Positions 47,367 to 58,540 of a DNA stretch of 64,000 nt are shown here, piece after piece (position 1 is the first letter of the stretch; each line of letters begins with the position of its first letter). Below the pieces are notes generated by a model. That model was not told where the DNA came from and searched no databases. It saw only the letters and a program-made list of their open reading frames with translations. Origin of the DNA: Desmodus rotundus (Eukaryota > Chordata > Mammalia > Chiroptera > Phyllostomidae). Position numbers and translations under genes: made by a program. The DNA lies in contig NC_071391.1 in the NCBI RefSeq assembly GCF_022682495.2, positions 42,375,998 through 42,439,997 on the forward strand. Direction: 5' to 3'.

Positions 47367-48912
47367 TCTTCTGCCCAGGATTTGGCTGGGCATTCGCACT
47401 CTGGGAAGAATTCTCCATATGTTACATAGACCTCTATTATACCCTTGGAAAAGGAACCTCCTGTGGCTTCATTCTCTACCTCTCTTGTTACAGTTGTTGA
47501 AGATCAAACAGCTGTCCTTTCAAAAATGGGAAAAACAAGTCTGACTATGGGACTCATATTTTTGAGGGGCGAACACTGACCTCTTTTTCAGACTGAACTG
47601 AGGTACACCATAGACGTGCACATCTATACATCCCCTGACTTTTCTCTTTTCTTTAGCACCAGTCACTGGTGCTAAAAAGAAGTCAGGCCAGGCCATGCAT
47701 TTCCTAAGAGAAAGATCTTGAGACGCAACAAAAGGTATTGGTGTGAGTCACGATATGTTTTCTACAAATTAAAAGGGTGGGAAGGAGGAAAGCAAAGGAA
47801 GTGAGCCAGCTTTTACAACGATCCCTGAGGAGGAGTCCTGGATGTGTGCCAGTCTCCCGCAGCCCACACTCAGGTAGATTTCAGCATATGGGGGGAATCT
47901 TCATTGTAAACTCAGCCAATTGCAGCTTAAACAAGAATACACAATATAGAAACTGTGGTTTATTTTGATCCCTGGGCTAAATCTTCTCCAGGTGGCTATA
48001 CACCTATTTGTGATCAGACAAAGGGAAAACAGACTCAAGATAGTATCAGGCCATAGAGAGAATGTAGGTGTGTTGTGTATAAACCCTTTCACCATTTTCT
48101 GCTGGTTGACTTGTGTCTTTACTCTCAAGAAATATGAAGCTCAAGTGTTACATGTTAGTAAAGTGCAGGTATGACTAATAGTTAAATCCTGTGAAAAATA
48201 AATAAGTTTTCACATTATATGAATAACTAAGCTTCCAAATTGAGACTGAAATTCTTTCTGATGACTACGCACTTAAATAAAGGAATAAATCTAAAGCACT
48301 TAGCATGGTAAGTGGTATATAATATATATATATAATAAATACCATTATAATGATTATGATATAATGTTAGATCTACCTTTCAAAATTCACTTCTTATCTT
48401 ACCATTGCCAAAACTCACCATAGGCCTTGCTTTTCATCTCTGATGAAGAATAATTTATTCAATAGACATTGATTGTCTTCTAGAAACCGTTCTATCTGCT
48501 GAAGGTCTGGTGTAAGTAAAACCAACAGAAATTTCTGCCCTCTCAGAACCCATCTTCTAGTAGGGAAAACAGATCATAAGCAAGTTATGTAAGTAGAATG
48601 TATCGTCTGTTAGATAGGAACAGAATAATGAAGAAGAACAAGGCGGGGGAGAAGGAGATAGCATTTGGCGCTGTGGGGAGTGCACAGGGGAGTGCACAGG
48701 AGGCTGCACTGCAGAGACACTTGAGTAAAGCCCTGAGCAGGTGCAAGATGTGAAGTCAGGGTGGTGCAGGAAGGAGGGAGGTAAAGAGAAAAAACAATGA
48801 GAAAGTGCTATTTAATTTTTTTCTGAATACTATTCATTTATAAAACATCAAGCCAGGTATCACTTCTATGAAAACTTTTTTTGATACCGTTTTCATTTTC
48901 CATAAAAATTAA
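47367..48912. other. 5' flank of OR10A4, unit B; includes segment lost in unit A
   Basis: The part 47909-48627 has no partner in unit A. Within it, ~48430-48640 reads as an antisense L2 fragment ('ctagtagggaaaacagatc') that continues to the right into sequence shared with unit A. An AT dinucleotide run is present near 48320-48345. There is no recognisable gene. Confidence 0.55.
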
Positions 48913-49145
48913 CATTTATGGAACACCAAATAAGTGCCAGGCACTAATACAAATGTTTTGCTTGGGTCATGCTGTTTGTCTGACAACAACCTAAAGATAA
49001 TAGAAACTTTTATTGGTCCCACTCTGCAGCCAGGCACCAGGAGGAATAGAAAAATTAAGTACTTTTCCTAAGGATAGGCCGCCAGCAAGTGTTGGCCTGG
49101 GGATATGCGTCCAGGGCCATGTGACTCTGAGTAATGGATTTAACC
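48913..49145 (-). repeat. MIR SINE fragment, unit B
   Basis: Counterpart of 18827-19065. Confidence 0.7.
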
Positions 49146-49974
49146 ACCAGCCAGTACTTCCACTCACTCTCTGAAAACCAGAAAAAGTCTGAGCTCCGGG
49201 AGAGGACAAGCTGGAGAGGTCGGCATTGGGTGACAGTAGGAGGCAAAGAGTAAGACAATTTCTTGTGAGGAGCAGGATGTTTCAAGGTATTATTAACACT
49301 GGAGATATGAAATACTACTTTCATAGTTTGTATTTTAGAATAGTCGTTAACTTATGTGTCCCTCTCATAGTCAAGATGGTACGTGCCTCGAGAGAAGAAA
49401 TTATGCTACTTAACTTTTTATTTCAGTTCCTAGCAAGGTAGACGCAGGGTAAATTGTTATGGAATGAATGGATAAATAATGAAGAAAATGTGGAGAAAAT
49501 CAGGGAAATAACTCTATGGACAGAATGTAGGAGCATAGTGAGCTCTATGCATAGGGAATTTGGACACAAAACACTCCATGCGTCAACAACACGGCCTCAC
49601 ACAATATACACAGATTTAAACAGTAGTGAGTTGTAAATTATACTCAGTATCTTCCTCCACCCCAAGCCTTGTCCTTTTATCTGCCCCATTTCAGAAAATG
49701 ACAATGCCCACTATATAACCCAGGAACTGGGAGGAAAATCCTTTCATTCATGCCCCAGACTTGATTACTTTTCCTTCTGAACACTGAGTCAGTGTCTCCT
49801 TCCCCATCCCTACCACACTGATTGCAGATTCTGGCTCTTAGTTTCTCTGGCTTGGAATATTGTAGGAACCTCATTCCAGTTTGTTCTTTTCAAACCATTT
49901 TTGACTTATGCCTGATCCGAGAGCAACTCTGATTAAGTTACTTACCTGCTTACTGTCCCTGGGATTAAGGACAA
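49146..49974. other. Intergenic, unit B
   Basis: Colinear with 19066-19880. No gene is seen. Confidence 0.45.
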
Positions 49975-50425
49975 ACCCTTTAATAAGGACTTTTTCTCTG
50001 ACATGTGCTTGTTTTTCCACTTGTGAATCCCCTACACGGCTGATGCTCTGGTCACATGAAAATGTTTTCTGTCCTGTGCACACGCCATGTCTTCTGATGC
50101 CTCCTTGCCTTCTGCAAGTGGCTCTCTATTCTTGGAAGCCTCTTCCTGCAATTGTGTATAACTTCCTGCTCATCTTGCAAGTTTCAGCTGAAACATAATT
50201 TCCTCTGTGAAGTTTTCTTGTCTTCCCTTGGCCAAACCAAGGGATCATTTTTTAATTCTCTTAGAACACTTTGTGTCTTACCTGTAATAGAGCACTTTTA
50301 TAATTGTGTGTGTGTGCGTCTAGTTATGTCATTGAATTGTTAACACTATGAGGACAAATCTATTCCTTTGTCATTGTACCTTGTGCAGCTAGTGGAGTGC
50401 TGAACACCAAGGACTTAGTAATTAA
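49975..50425 (+). repeat. L2 LINE 3' end, unit B
   Basis: Counterpart of 19881-20335. Confidence 0.65.
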
Positions 50426-50472
50426 TGCAGTCTAAGTTTTAATTATTTTTACATAAGGTTGATGACATTATT

Positions 50473-50954
50473 GAATCACTAGTTGAGCCTACAGTCCAGA
50501 GCTTTGAGTGTGTGTATGTATGTAGGTGTTTCATAGGTGGTATATTATGTTTCATCTTCCAAAGTTTATTTATGTTATTTAAATGTTCTGCTGTGCTCTG
50601 TGAAGATATTTTTAAAGCTTTATTATAAGAGTTTTGCATCACTAGTGTGCCATAGCTGTCCACTTCCTTCATATATGTAATGAAAATATAGCCCAGGACA
50701 GAGATAAGACTTTCGGGCACATCACTTAGGCCATACCTCAAAATGAATTACTCTAATTTTTTAATCTGTAATTTTGGGGCAAATAGCAATGTGATTTATT
50801 ATTTTTATCAGTGACTTTAAATCATTTCAGACATTGGCTGAAATAGGCACAGTTTATGTACTATTATCTGGAACACATATCTTCAATGTAGTAACAAAGC
50901 TTTCATGAAAGAATTCATCAAATGCTTTAATAAAATACAAATGAACCACATAAA
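50473..50954. other. First unduplicated flank sequence right of unit B
   Basis: Homology to unit A stops at 50472. AT-rich, with no gene or named repeat. Confidence 0.5.
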
Positions 50955-51245
50955 TACTCACTGTTGAATCCAAGCTCTAATGTCAACTTTTTGGTAAAAT
51001 CACTTCTGACCATTCCATCCTTCAGTTGGATAACTAACTACTCTGTCCCTTGCATTCCTCATGGCATCTTAAAATACACTTATTCTAACAATGGTTTTCT
51101 ATCATAATTATTTTTAAATGTATCCTCTCCTGAAAACTGGTACTTCCTGAAGAAATAAGCCAAATGGTATCCATCATTATATCCACATCACATTGCCTGG
51201 TATCTACACAGTAGTAACAATAGGTGTTTTATGAATTACAGATTA
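50955..51245 (+). repeat. L2 LINE 3' end
   Basis: Decayed L2 wording: 'aaaatcacttctgaccattc', 'gcattcctcatggcatctt', and 'cattgcctggtatctacacagtagtaac' at the tail. Confidence 0.6.
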
Positions 51246-52529
51246 ACATTTATATTAATGACATTAGTCAATTGGCCTAATATACTAATATCTTAAAAAG
51301 TGAATGAAGTTCTTTGTCATGAATCCATAATGGATTAAAGTAATCACTGTTATTTTTAAGTGCTTGTAAAAGAATCCTTTAAACAATGTTTTAAATTATT
51401 GTCTTGTGAGAGAGATGGAAATACATGTAGAATCATAAAAACTACAAAGTTGAATTATTATTGTCATTATTATTATTATTATTGATATTACTATAATTTC
51501 TATAGTTAAAGTAAGCTCTAAATCAAACCTTATAGTCAAGCAGTGTTGGGCAGATGGAAAATCTAATGAAGTGTAGTCGAGACGCATGACTGTTGGAACT
51601 GAAGGAAAATTGCAGCGCAGCCCAGTTTGAGAATTTTCTAATGGCACACAACCAGATGACACTACGTACACACTAGACAAGTCCAGTTAATGAAGTTGAG
51701 GGAACTTGCATATGCCTAACAGTGAGCTTTTGACTTTTAAAGCAGAGGTACCCCCTTCCCCTTTTTTTTTCAAACTAAACCTTACAGGAAATTTCAGTAC
51801 TTAAACCCAATGAAGATAAACAAGGTCAGGGGCTCAGAGCCCCACTTACTTGGGTTTTCCTTTTTTCCTGTCTCTTGAAATGGCCCTTCATTCATCTTCT
51901 TGGACCCTAGGGCTGCACAAAACACAATAGGAAACCATGATTTGTGACTTTGCAGCTGCCTCCTTCCAATAGCTGTAATTCCATATTTTCCTTCATTTGC
52001 TTTGATCCCTCTCTAACCCTTCCCTTTATATTTCCTTCTTTTGATCTAGCTTTCCCTCTCTTTTTCTTGCACATTTTTCACTTTCTTTTCTGTTTTTTTT
52101 CCCTATCCGTTTCTCCCTACTAAATACAGGAGGGATGGTAGGTGGGGTACATTTCTGGGAAGACTTTGAACTGACTCCCTATAACCACATGAGCATAGCT
52201 ATGGTTGTAAGGATGTTATCGGTACAGTATATAACCCAGGCATTGCTTTACTGCTGGTTTGGCAAGCACAGAGCCATGGATAAGTGTGGTAGTGATTGCA
52301 GTTATCAGAGAGAGGGAGCAAGAACCCTACAGGGAGAAGTTACAGGGAAACAGTTGAGATTGCCTAGACAGCTACACCTCTATCCAGAGTGTCTCCTTTC
52401 AGGGATAACACCTTGGAGATTCAATATTTTATTTCAACAAGGAAGAACTAGACAACATACTTAACAGAACTCTGTAAAACTGCCATGTGAATGATAGTTT
52501 GAGAGCACATATTTATGATGGCAAGTACT
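51246..52529. other. Non-coding flank
   Basis: Contains a TTA-type simple repeat at about 51455-51485 and a pyrimidine-rich stretch at 51985-52120. The 109-codon frame at 52135-52464 resembles nothing I know and is not called a gene. Confidence 0.45.
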
Positions 52530-52735
52530 TTGGAGTCATAAATTCATAGTCAGAATTCTGGTCATTATTATTGTTAGCTGTGAGACACAGAACTACAGAC
52601 ACAATGTTTCTGAGTTACAGTTTTCTCAACTATAAAATGATGATTATTAAAATGCCCTACCCACCTGACAGAGTGGTTCTGGGTATAAGATGAGATAATA
52701 TTTGTGTAAAAACTTTCAACATTACAAAGCACAAT
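52530..52735 (+). repeat. MIR SINE
   Basis: Sense-strand MIR landmarks: 'tggagtcataaattcatag', 'agctgtgagac', 'tcaactataaaatgatgat', 'agatgagataatatttgtg'. Confidence 0.75.
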
Positions 52736-53624
52736 ACATATATTATCATTGTTTTCTAGTCATTCCCAGGTTTCCTATTTTGTCAAATCCTATACAACTC
52801 TATGCTCTTTACTTGAGACTTCTCATTTCCTTTCTTGTGTCTCAGAAATATGTTAAAGAAGACACATTTGGTTTTTTTGGTGGTGAGCTATTATCGTCTT
52901 TACAAGAGATTTCAACCCCGTGCCCTATCCTCTCACCCTTTACTTACCTCTGGTCAGTGAGACTTGTCTGTATCACATTCCGGAGAAGCCCTGGTTTGTA
53001 CCAGTCACTCTGGATCAGTCTATGTCCAAATGATGGACTCCAAGGGAGTTCCTAAATTATGGCCGTGTCTGTGCAAGTCATGTCAGAAAAGCCCTGGACT
53101 GTGTCTATGCCAGTCATTCTAAAGAAACTCTTGGTTATACTTGTCATGGCCCACATTGCTGCTGAACCGTGAGGCTGTGCCTTGTCACATTCTCAGAGAA
53201 GCTTTGTCCCTGGGCTGTGTCAGACATCCCAGGTCAATCCCGAGCTCTGGGTGGGGCCAGTCCTTGTAAAGATGCTCTGAGCTGAGCAGAGCAGCTCTGG
53301 GATGGGCCTGAGTCAGCCACTCTAGAGGATTCCAGGCTGACTCTCAGGACTATTTTGGTCTCTGGTGTTTACTGTAAGAAAGTGACTCCCCACTGCTTCT
53401 TCTTTCTTGGGTGAAGTCATGGGTTCACCTTCTGACACTTGTGAGTTTTGAGGAGTTCCCAGGAGTGCAAGAATTCATGTAGATTCTGCAATTCCATCAT
53501 TGGAGGAAGGTCTACTGTAGCTCCAATTTTCCCCCCACTTGTGAGGCTAGAGAGCAAAGGGATAAAACTCAGTGGTCCCTCCTCCAAGGTTTCCACCTGA
53601 AAAAGATTAGAGGAGCATGTCAGT
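52736..53624. other. Non-coding flank
   Basis: Several short phrases recur in imperfect form, such as agtcattct/agtcactct with ggagaagcccTGG-like wording, between 52960 and 53250. This suggests a degenerate low-order repeat. No gene. Confidence 0.4.
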
Positions 53625-54250
53625 ATTCTTTTTTAACTTATTTTTTATTTTTCCAGTTTTATTAAGATATAGTTAACATAACATTGTATACATTTAAAGT
53701 GTACAAAGTAATGATTTGATACTTGTATATATATGAAATGTTTACCACAATAGGGTTAGTTAACACCTCCATCATCTCACATAATTACCTTTTTAGTCTT
53801 AGAAACAATTAAGAGCTAGACTTTGTTACCCATAGTCACTATGCTATACATTAGATCCCAGAACTTACTCATCTTATAACTGAGCTTGTACATTTTGGCC
53901 AACCTCTCCCCAGACACTGGCAACCATCACTCTACTCTGTTTCTAAAAGTTTGTGGGGTTTTTTTTTTTTTTTCGGATTCCACAGATAGGTGAGATCATG
54001 TAGTATTTGTCTTTGTCTGTTTTCAAGGACCATGTGGTAACAGATGGAAGGATTTCTTTTTTTAATGGCTGATAAATATTTCTCTGTGTGTCTGTGTGTA
54101 TACATGTGTTTCTCAGTTTCTTTATCCATTCACCTGCAAATGGAGACTTAGGTTGTTTCCATGTCTTGGCTATTGTGAATAATGATTCGATGAACATGGC
54201 AGTGAAGAGATCTCTCTGCATTAGTGATTGCATTTCCTTCATGCCAGTAT
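53625..54250 (-). mobile_element. L1 3' end (older mammalian type)
   Basis: Antisense L1 tail: 'ttattaagatatagttaaca', 'cacctccatcatctcacata', 'caccatcactctactctg' type wording, a T-run at 53958-53972, and then ORF2 end wording 'gagacttaggttgtttccatgtcttgg'. Non-coding. Confidence 0.75.
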
Positions 54251-54944
54251 TCTTTTACATCTCCTCTCATTGAGCTGGTGCTCAGGGGTGTTTCTGACCT
54301 GGACTCAAGAGAAGTCTTCAGGCATGGGGAGGAGAACCCATTAAGCATTATCTAAGCCAACTGGAGAATATTAATGAAAACTGTAAGCACTTAGTTGGGA
54401 GTGTTGTTGGGTGGGGAAGCTAGTTACTCCTGGTTAAGACAAGGAGAAGAAAGTCTGACTAACAGTTTTGAAATCCTAACCCTTCAGGAGTAGGAATTGA
54501 AGGTGAGAGAGTAAAATGAAGTCTACGTTTGACACAAAACTTCCCCCAGCTGATTAGGACTTCATACAAAAACTCTGATGCATACCTGAACATTTCTTAC
54601 AGTTCTTCTGAAACAGACGTTTGATTGCACATTTCTTACTGAAAGCAGTGACCATATCTGACTTATTCATTATTGATTGCTTGCATCTAGCATGGTGACT
54701 GCACGTATATCCCAGCAATCCCAAAGGGATCCCCTGTACAAGTGGGAGATGAGGAAAAAGAACTATCACCACTCTATATAATGATGTGTCATTCAGAGAC
54801 TATTATGAAAAATAAAGATAGCTTGAAAATGATGAATTAAGTATGAAAATATTGATTTCACAGTAACATGTTTGACTCTTTCTAGTAATTAATAAATATC
54901 CTTAGGATATGAATTTGAATATTTCTGTGTTTAAATTGTAGTAG
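54251..54944. other. Non-coding flank
   Basis: No gene or repeat that I can name. Confidence 0.45.
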
Positions 54945-55150
54945 TGCCCTCTTATCCATGGGGGACACGTACTGATACCTCCAATGGATGCTGGAAACCA
55001 TGGATAGTAACAAACAGTACATATACTAATGTATGTATATATGCACATACATACATTTTATGGCTTCTATTTGGCATACCTAAATTGCCAGTATCACTAC
55101 TCTTGTGTTTTGCGCTGTTATTAAGTAAAATAATGGTTACCTGAACATAG
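54945..55150. mobile_element. Tigger-like DNA transposon fragment
   Basis: Wording typical of Tigger-derived repeats: 'cctcttatccatgggggac', 'ctccaatggatgctggaaacc', 'atggatagta'. Short, decayed, non-coding. Confidence 0.6.
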
Positions 55151-55159
55151 AAACTGCAA

Positions 55160-55565
55160 TACCATGACAGTTATTGACAGGACTGTTAGAAAATAAGCTG
55201 GTGGGATTGTAAAATGGTAAAATCACTTTAAGAGTGAATTTGGCAACATATAGCAACATTACATATGCATTTATTCCTCACCCAATAAATCTAATTTCTA
55301 AATTTCCATCTGTCAGATGTACTGGCAAAAATATAAAAAGATATATTTCATAAAGTTTTTCTTTACAGATTTACTTTTATGATTTGTAATCATAAAAGAC
55401 TGAAAGAACTATGGTATATCTACAAAGCAGAGTATTATGAAGTTATAAAAAGAATGAGAAATATTTTTGTCATTAAAGAAGAGCTATGTTCGAATCAGTG
55501 TGTATCCATTTTAAGCTTTGATGAAAGCAGCATCATAATTAAAATTTATGATGTCACTTCAACAA
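55160..55565 (+). mobile_element. Old L1 3' end fragment
   Basis: Starts with 'ctggtgggattgtaaaatggt', followed by 'gaaagaactatggtatatct' and 'agagtattatgaagttataaa', all typical of L1 ORF2 C-terminal DNA. Part of it is open (55379-55732), but this is not a gene. Confidence 0.65.
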
Positions 55566-56212
55566 GTCTTACAAATGTAAATACAGAAGCTCAAGTCATT
55601 CTTCCTGGGAAAACTAGAGTGAGGAAGAAAATGATTATTTGGGTCATAAAGCTGAGTGTATGGGGATTATTGTTCCACTTTCCTATACCCATACCACATA
55701 CCAGTGCGTTCAAAAGAACTAACACTACCTAAAGGGAATGAGAACTGAAATAAGACAGTGAGGAAAATTAGGCATTGGGACAAATCATGGGGTTTTCTAT
55801 CTGGAAAATAGAGTCATATTTGTCCAAAGGAAGAGATAAGGACAGCATAATTTTTTATTGGTTTTGCCCTCTTCCACTATGTGTGTCTCTAAGTTTAAGA
55901 TTACAAGCAGTTTCGTACTGTTCACAATACAGACACAGGAATGGGAATATCTGATATGACTTGGCCACAGAAGTGTTGAAGTTCCAATGAGAAAAAGAAT
56001 GTAGGTCTACAGTGGGCAGGCAGAGGCATTTTCCAGCTGGTAGTGATAGGTCTAATGTACCTCTGTGCTGTTTTCTGTCTACTGAGCTCTCTAACAGTCA
56101 TTTCGACAGCTGGATTTCATCCCAACGAAGATATGAAGAGAGGCAGAGAGGAATCCCAGATATAAAATGGATTGTTCCCCATTCAATAAACTTTAGTCTT
56201 ATCTCTTAATGT
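55566..56212. other. 3' flank of OR10A5-like gene
   Basis: Non-coding. A possible 3' UTR reads leftwards from 56212. No repeat was assigned. Confidence 0.45.
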
Positions 56213-57166
56213 CTATGAGATGAAGCTTCTAAGACCTAGGGCCTTGTGGAAGGTCCTGCTGAGGGCATTCTTTACCTCATTATTTCTCAGGCTGTAGATG
56301 ATGGGGTTCAACATGGGAGTCACAATAGTGTAGGACAATGATAGCAGCTTCTTGGTCTCAGGAGAATTATTGGACTTAGGCCGGAAGTAGGTGAGGCTTA
56401 AAGATACATAGAAAAGGGAGACAACAAGGAGGTGAGAGGAGCAGGTAGAAAAGGCTTTATGCTTCCCTTTAGCTGATGGAATCTTGAGGATGGCAGCAGC
56501 AATGCGAAAATAGGAACACAGAATCAGTAAGCAGGGTATCATGATGATCAGAATGGTCCCAACGATTGCATAGACCTCAAATTGTGTTGTGTCCCCACAG
56601 ACCAGCTTCAGCACAGGCGGGCTGTCACAGAAGAAGTGGTTCACCTTGTTGGTGTCACAGAATGGAAAGCTGAAGAGCCATGTGGTCTGCAGAGTAGCTA
56701 CGGGAAAGCCGGGAAACCAGGAGGCAACAGCCAGTTTGGCACGTGTCCTTTGGTTCATGATGACTGGGTAGTGCAAGGGAGTGCAGATGGCTACAAAGCG
56801 GTCATATGCCATGGTGGCCAGGAGGAAGCACTCAGCAACCCCAAAGAAGAACGAGAAATACATCTGTGTGGCACACCCAGAGAAGGAAATGGTTGTGTCC
56901 CAGGCAAGCAGTGTTCCCAGCATTTTGGGCACAATGACTAGGTTGAAGCCAATTTCTAAGAAAGACAAGTTCCTGAGGAAGAAGTACATGGGACTGTGCA
57001 GCATGGGGTCAGCCAAAGTAACCAGAATGATGAGGCTGTTTCCTATCAGAGTGGCCAGGTAGATGATTAGAAATGTCAGGAAGAGTAACAACTGTATTTC
57101 AGTAGGTAGGGAAGAGAAACTCATGAGAATAAACTCAGTTACTCTTGTCCAGTTTCCTCCAACCAT
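56213..57166 (-). CDS. OR10A5: Olfactory receptor OR10A5/OR10A2-like (intact, single copy)
   Basis: Complete 317-residue odorant receptor starting MVGGNWTRVTEF. Hallmarks: NWT site 5-7, GN 42-43, SPMYFFL 59-65, Cys98, MAYDRF 119-124, Cys170/180/190, KAFSTC 237-242, PMLNPIIYSLRN 284-295. Residues such as Lys in PPVLKLVC and His in GKHKAF fit OR10A5, while NNEVKN and SLSLTYFRPKS also fit OR10A2. The two human genes are recent paralogues, and this may be their single bat counterpart. The DRY motif reads DRF, a conservative change. It lies outside the tandem duplication and on the same strand as OR10A4. Confidence 0.93.
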   Translation of the reverse strand: MVGGNWTRVTEFILMSFSSLPTEIQLLLFLTFLIIYLATLIGNSLIILVTLADPMLHSPMYFFLRNLSFLEIGFNLVIVPKMLGTLLAWDTTISFSGCATQMYFSFFFGVAECFLLATMAYDRFVAICTPLHYPVIMNQRTRAKLAVASWFPGFPVATLQTTWLFSFPFCDTNKVNHFFCDSPPVLKLVCGDTTQFEVYAIVGTILIIMIPCLLILCSYFRIAAAILKIPSAKGKHKAFSTCSSHLLVVSLFYVSLSLTYFRPKSNNSPETKKLLSLSYTIVTPMLNPIIYSLRNNEVKNALSRTFHKALGLRSFIS

Positions 57167-57689
57167 AATGATAAGAATGAACCCTCAGCTGGGGTCATGG
57201 AAAGAGATTCTTGATTAGGAAAGTCACATTCCAGATTTGTCATTCAGATTCCTCCACAGTTTCAGGGAAAGAGGCAAGGTCAGGTTCTCAGAAGAGGAAG
57301 GGCCTTTCATTGTCTAAGAATAAAGACACAAAGAAAAATGGCTAGAGCTTAAACTCTGAGATGGGGCTTGGTTTGCTTTTGGGGGGAATATTCCCTATTT
57401 GCACATTGACATATACATACAGAAAGGTCATGCCAAATCAGAAGCATGAGTCCTTGAAGGGGACACTGAAGGGCTTATTTTAGGAGGCAGTGATATTCCT
57501 GAAAACATCTAAACTTTGGAGAAAAAAACCCAATATCCATAATTTCATTAAATGCATACATGTGAATTTATCAAGCTTTTATAAATGCATTTATAATTAT
57601 AATTCAGAAAAAGGCATCAAGTAATTTTTCTGCTCTTCATGAGTCTTTCTTGCCTGGCTAGAATTTGAGAGGTGAAGAGGGGCTAGCAT
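57167..57689. other. 5' flank of OR10A5-like gene
   Basis: Non-coding. The promoter is not identifiable by eye. Confidence 0.45.
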
Positions 57690-57860
57690 GTATTGAGGAC
57701 AGTTAACATATGCATGTGCCTTGTCCTCCTATATCTGCTTTTCATAGGTGAGGAAACTGATCCCAGAAAAGCTTACAAATAGCAATTAAAGTAGCAGATT
57801 TGAAATTCAAACCACATCTGTTGGATTCCAAAGTCCTCTGATTTCTACCAAGTCATTGTT
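57690..57860 (-). repeat. MIR SINE fragment
   Basis: Antisense MIR: 'cataggtgaggaaactgatc', 'aatagcaattaaagtagcag', 'tccaaagtcctctga'. Confidence 0.65.
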
Positions 57861-57994
57861 CATCAGACTGGTCTGCCTTGAACTGAAGACTAACTCATGA
57901 ATGCTTAAGAGAATTAGGATTGGGATTTCTGTTAAATCACAGTGAAGACAGAGAAAAAAGGAACCAAGAGGATCAATGTCATTAACGTGGAGAT

Positions 57995-58540
57995 GCTCAG
58001 GAGGTGGACACAACCTAAGTATTCATTGACAGATGAACGGGTAACGAAGCTGTCATATAGATAATGAAATACTATTCAGCCATAAAAACTAGGAAATCCT
58101 GCCATTTGAAACATTCTGCTAAGGGAAATAAGTCAGACAGAGAAAGACAAATACTATATAATCTCACTTATATGTGAAATCTAAACAAAACTAAAAATTC
58201 AAAGAAAAAGAGATCAGATTTGTGGTTACAAAACATGGGGCCTAAGGGACAGGGGAATTGGAAGAAGGTGGTCAAAATGTATAAACTTTGAGTTTAGGAT
58301 AAATAGATACTAGGAATGTAACATACAACATGATGACTATAGTTTATAGTGCTATATGATATGTAAGAAAATTGTTAAGAGAGTAGATCCTAAGAGTTCT
58401 CATCACAAGGAGAAATTTTTTTCTTTTTATTGTCATCTATATGAGATAATAGATGTTAAATAATCCTACTGTGGTGATCATTTCACAATACATGTAAGTC
58501 AGACTATTATGCTACACACCTTAAATGTATATATTTATTA
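57995..58540 (+). mobile_element. Old L1 3' end
   Basis: L1 tail landmarks: 'gaaatactattcagccataa', 'gggaaataagtcagacagag', 'aatctcacttatatgtgaaa', 'acaacatgatgactatagtt', and 'attatgctacacaccttaaa'. It is followed by an AT-rich simple sequence to ~58625. Confidence 0.8.

Larger units (their letters stand above)
20381..50472 (+). repeat. Tandem segmental duplication, unit B (complete)
   Basis: If the duplication is a simple direct tandem, unit B begins immediately after unit A ends, at 20381. Its first ~4.15 kb (20381-24531) corresponds to sequence left of the window in unit A. From 24532 to 50472 the match to 1-20380 is visible directly. The present length of 30,092 bp includes two L1 insertions of about 4.0 and 2.7 kb that are missing from unit A. 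The start at 20381 is inference; the end at 50472 is read directly from the break in homology. Confidence 0.8.

Noticed and set aside
47367..47399. Upstream ATG adding 11 residues to OR10A4
   Set aside because: The downstream MMWGNWT start matches the family length of 315 and puts the glycosylation site in the usual place.
52135..52464. 109-codon frame as a novel gene
   Set aside because: No recognised motif or supporting context; length is within chance for this much sequence.
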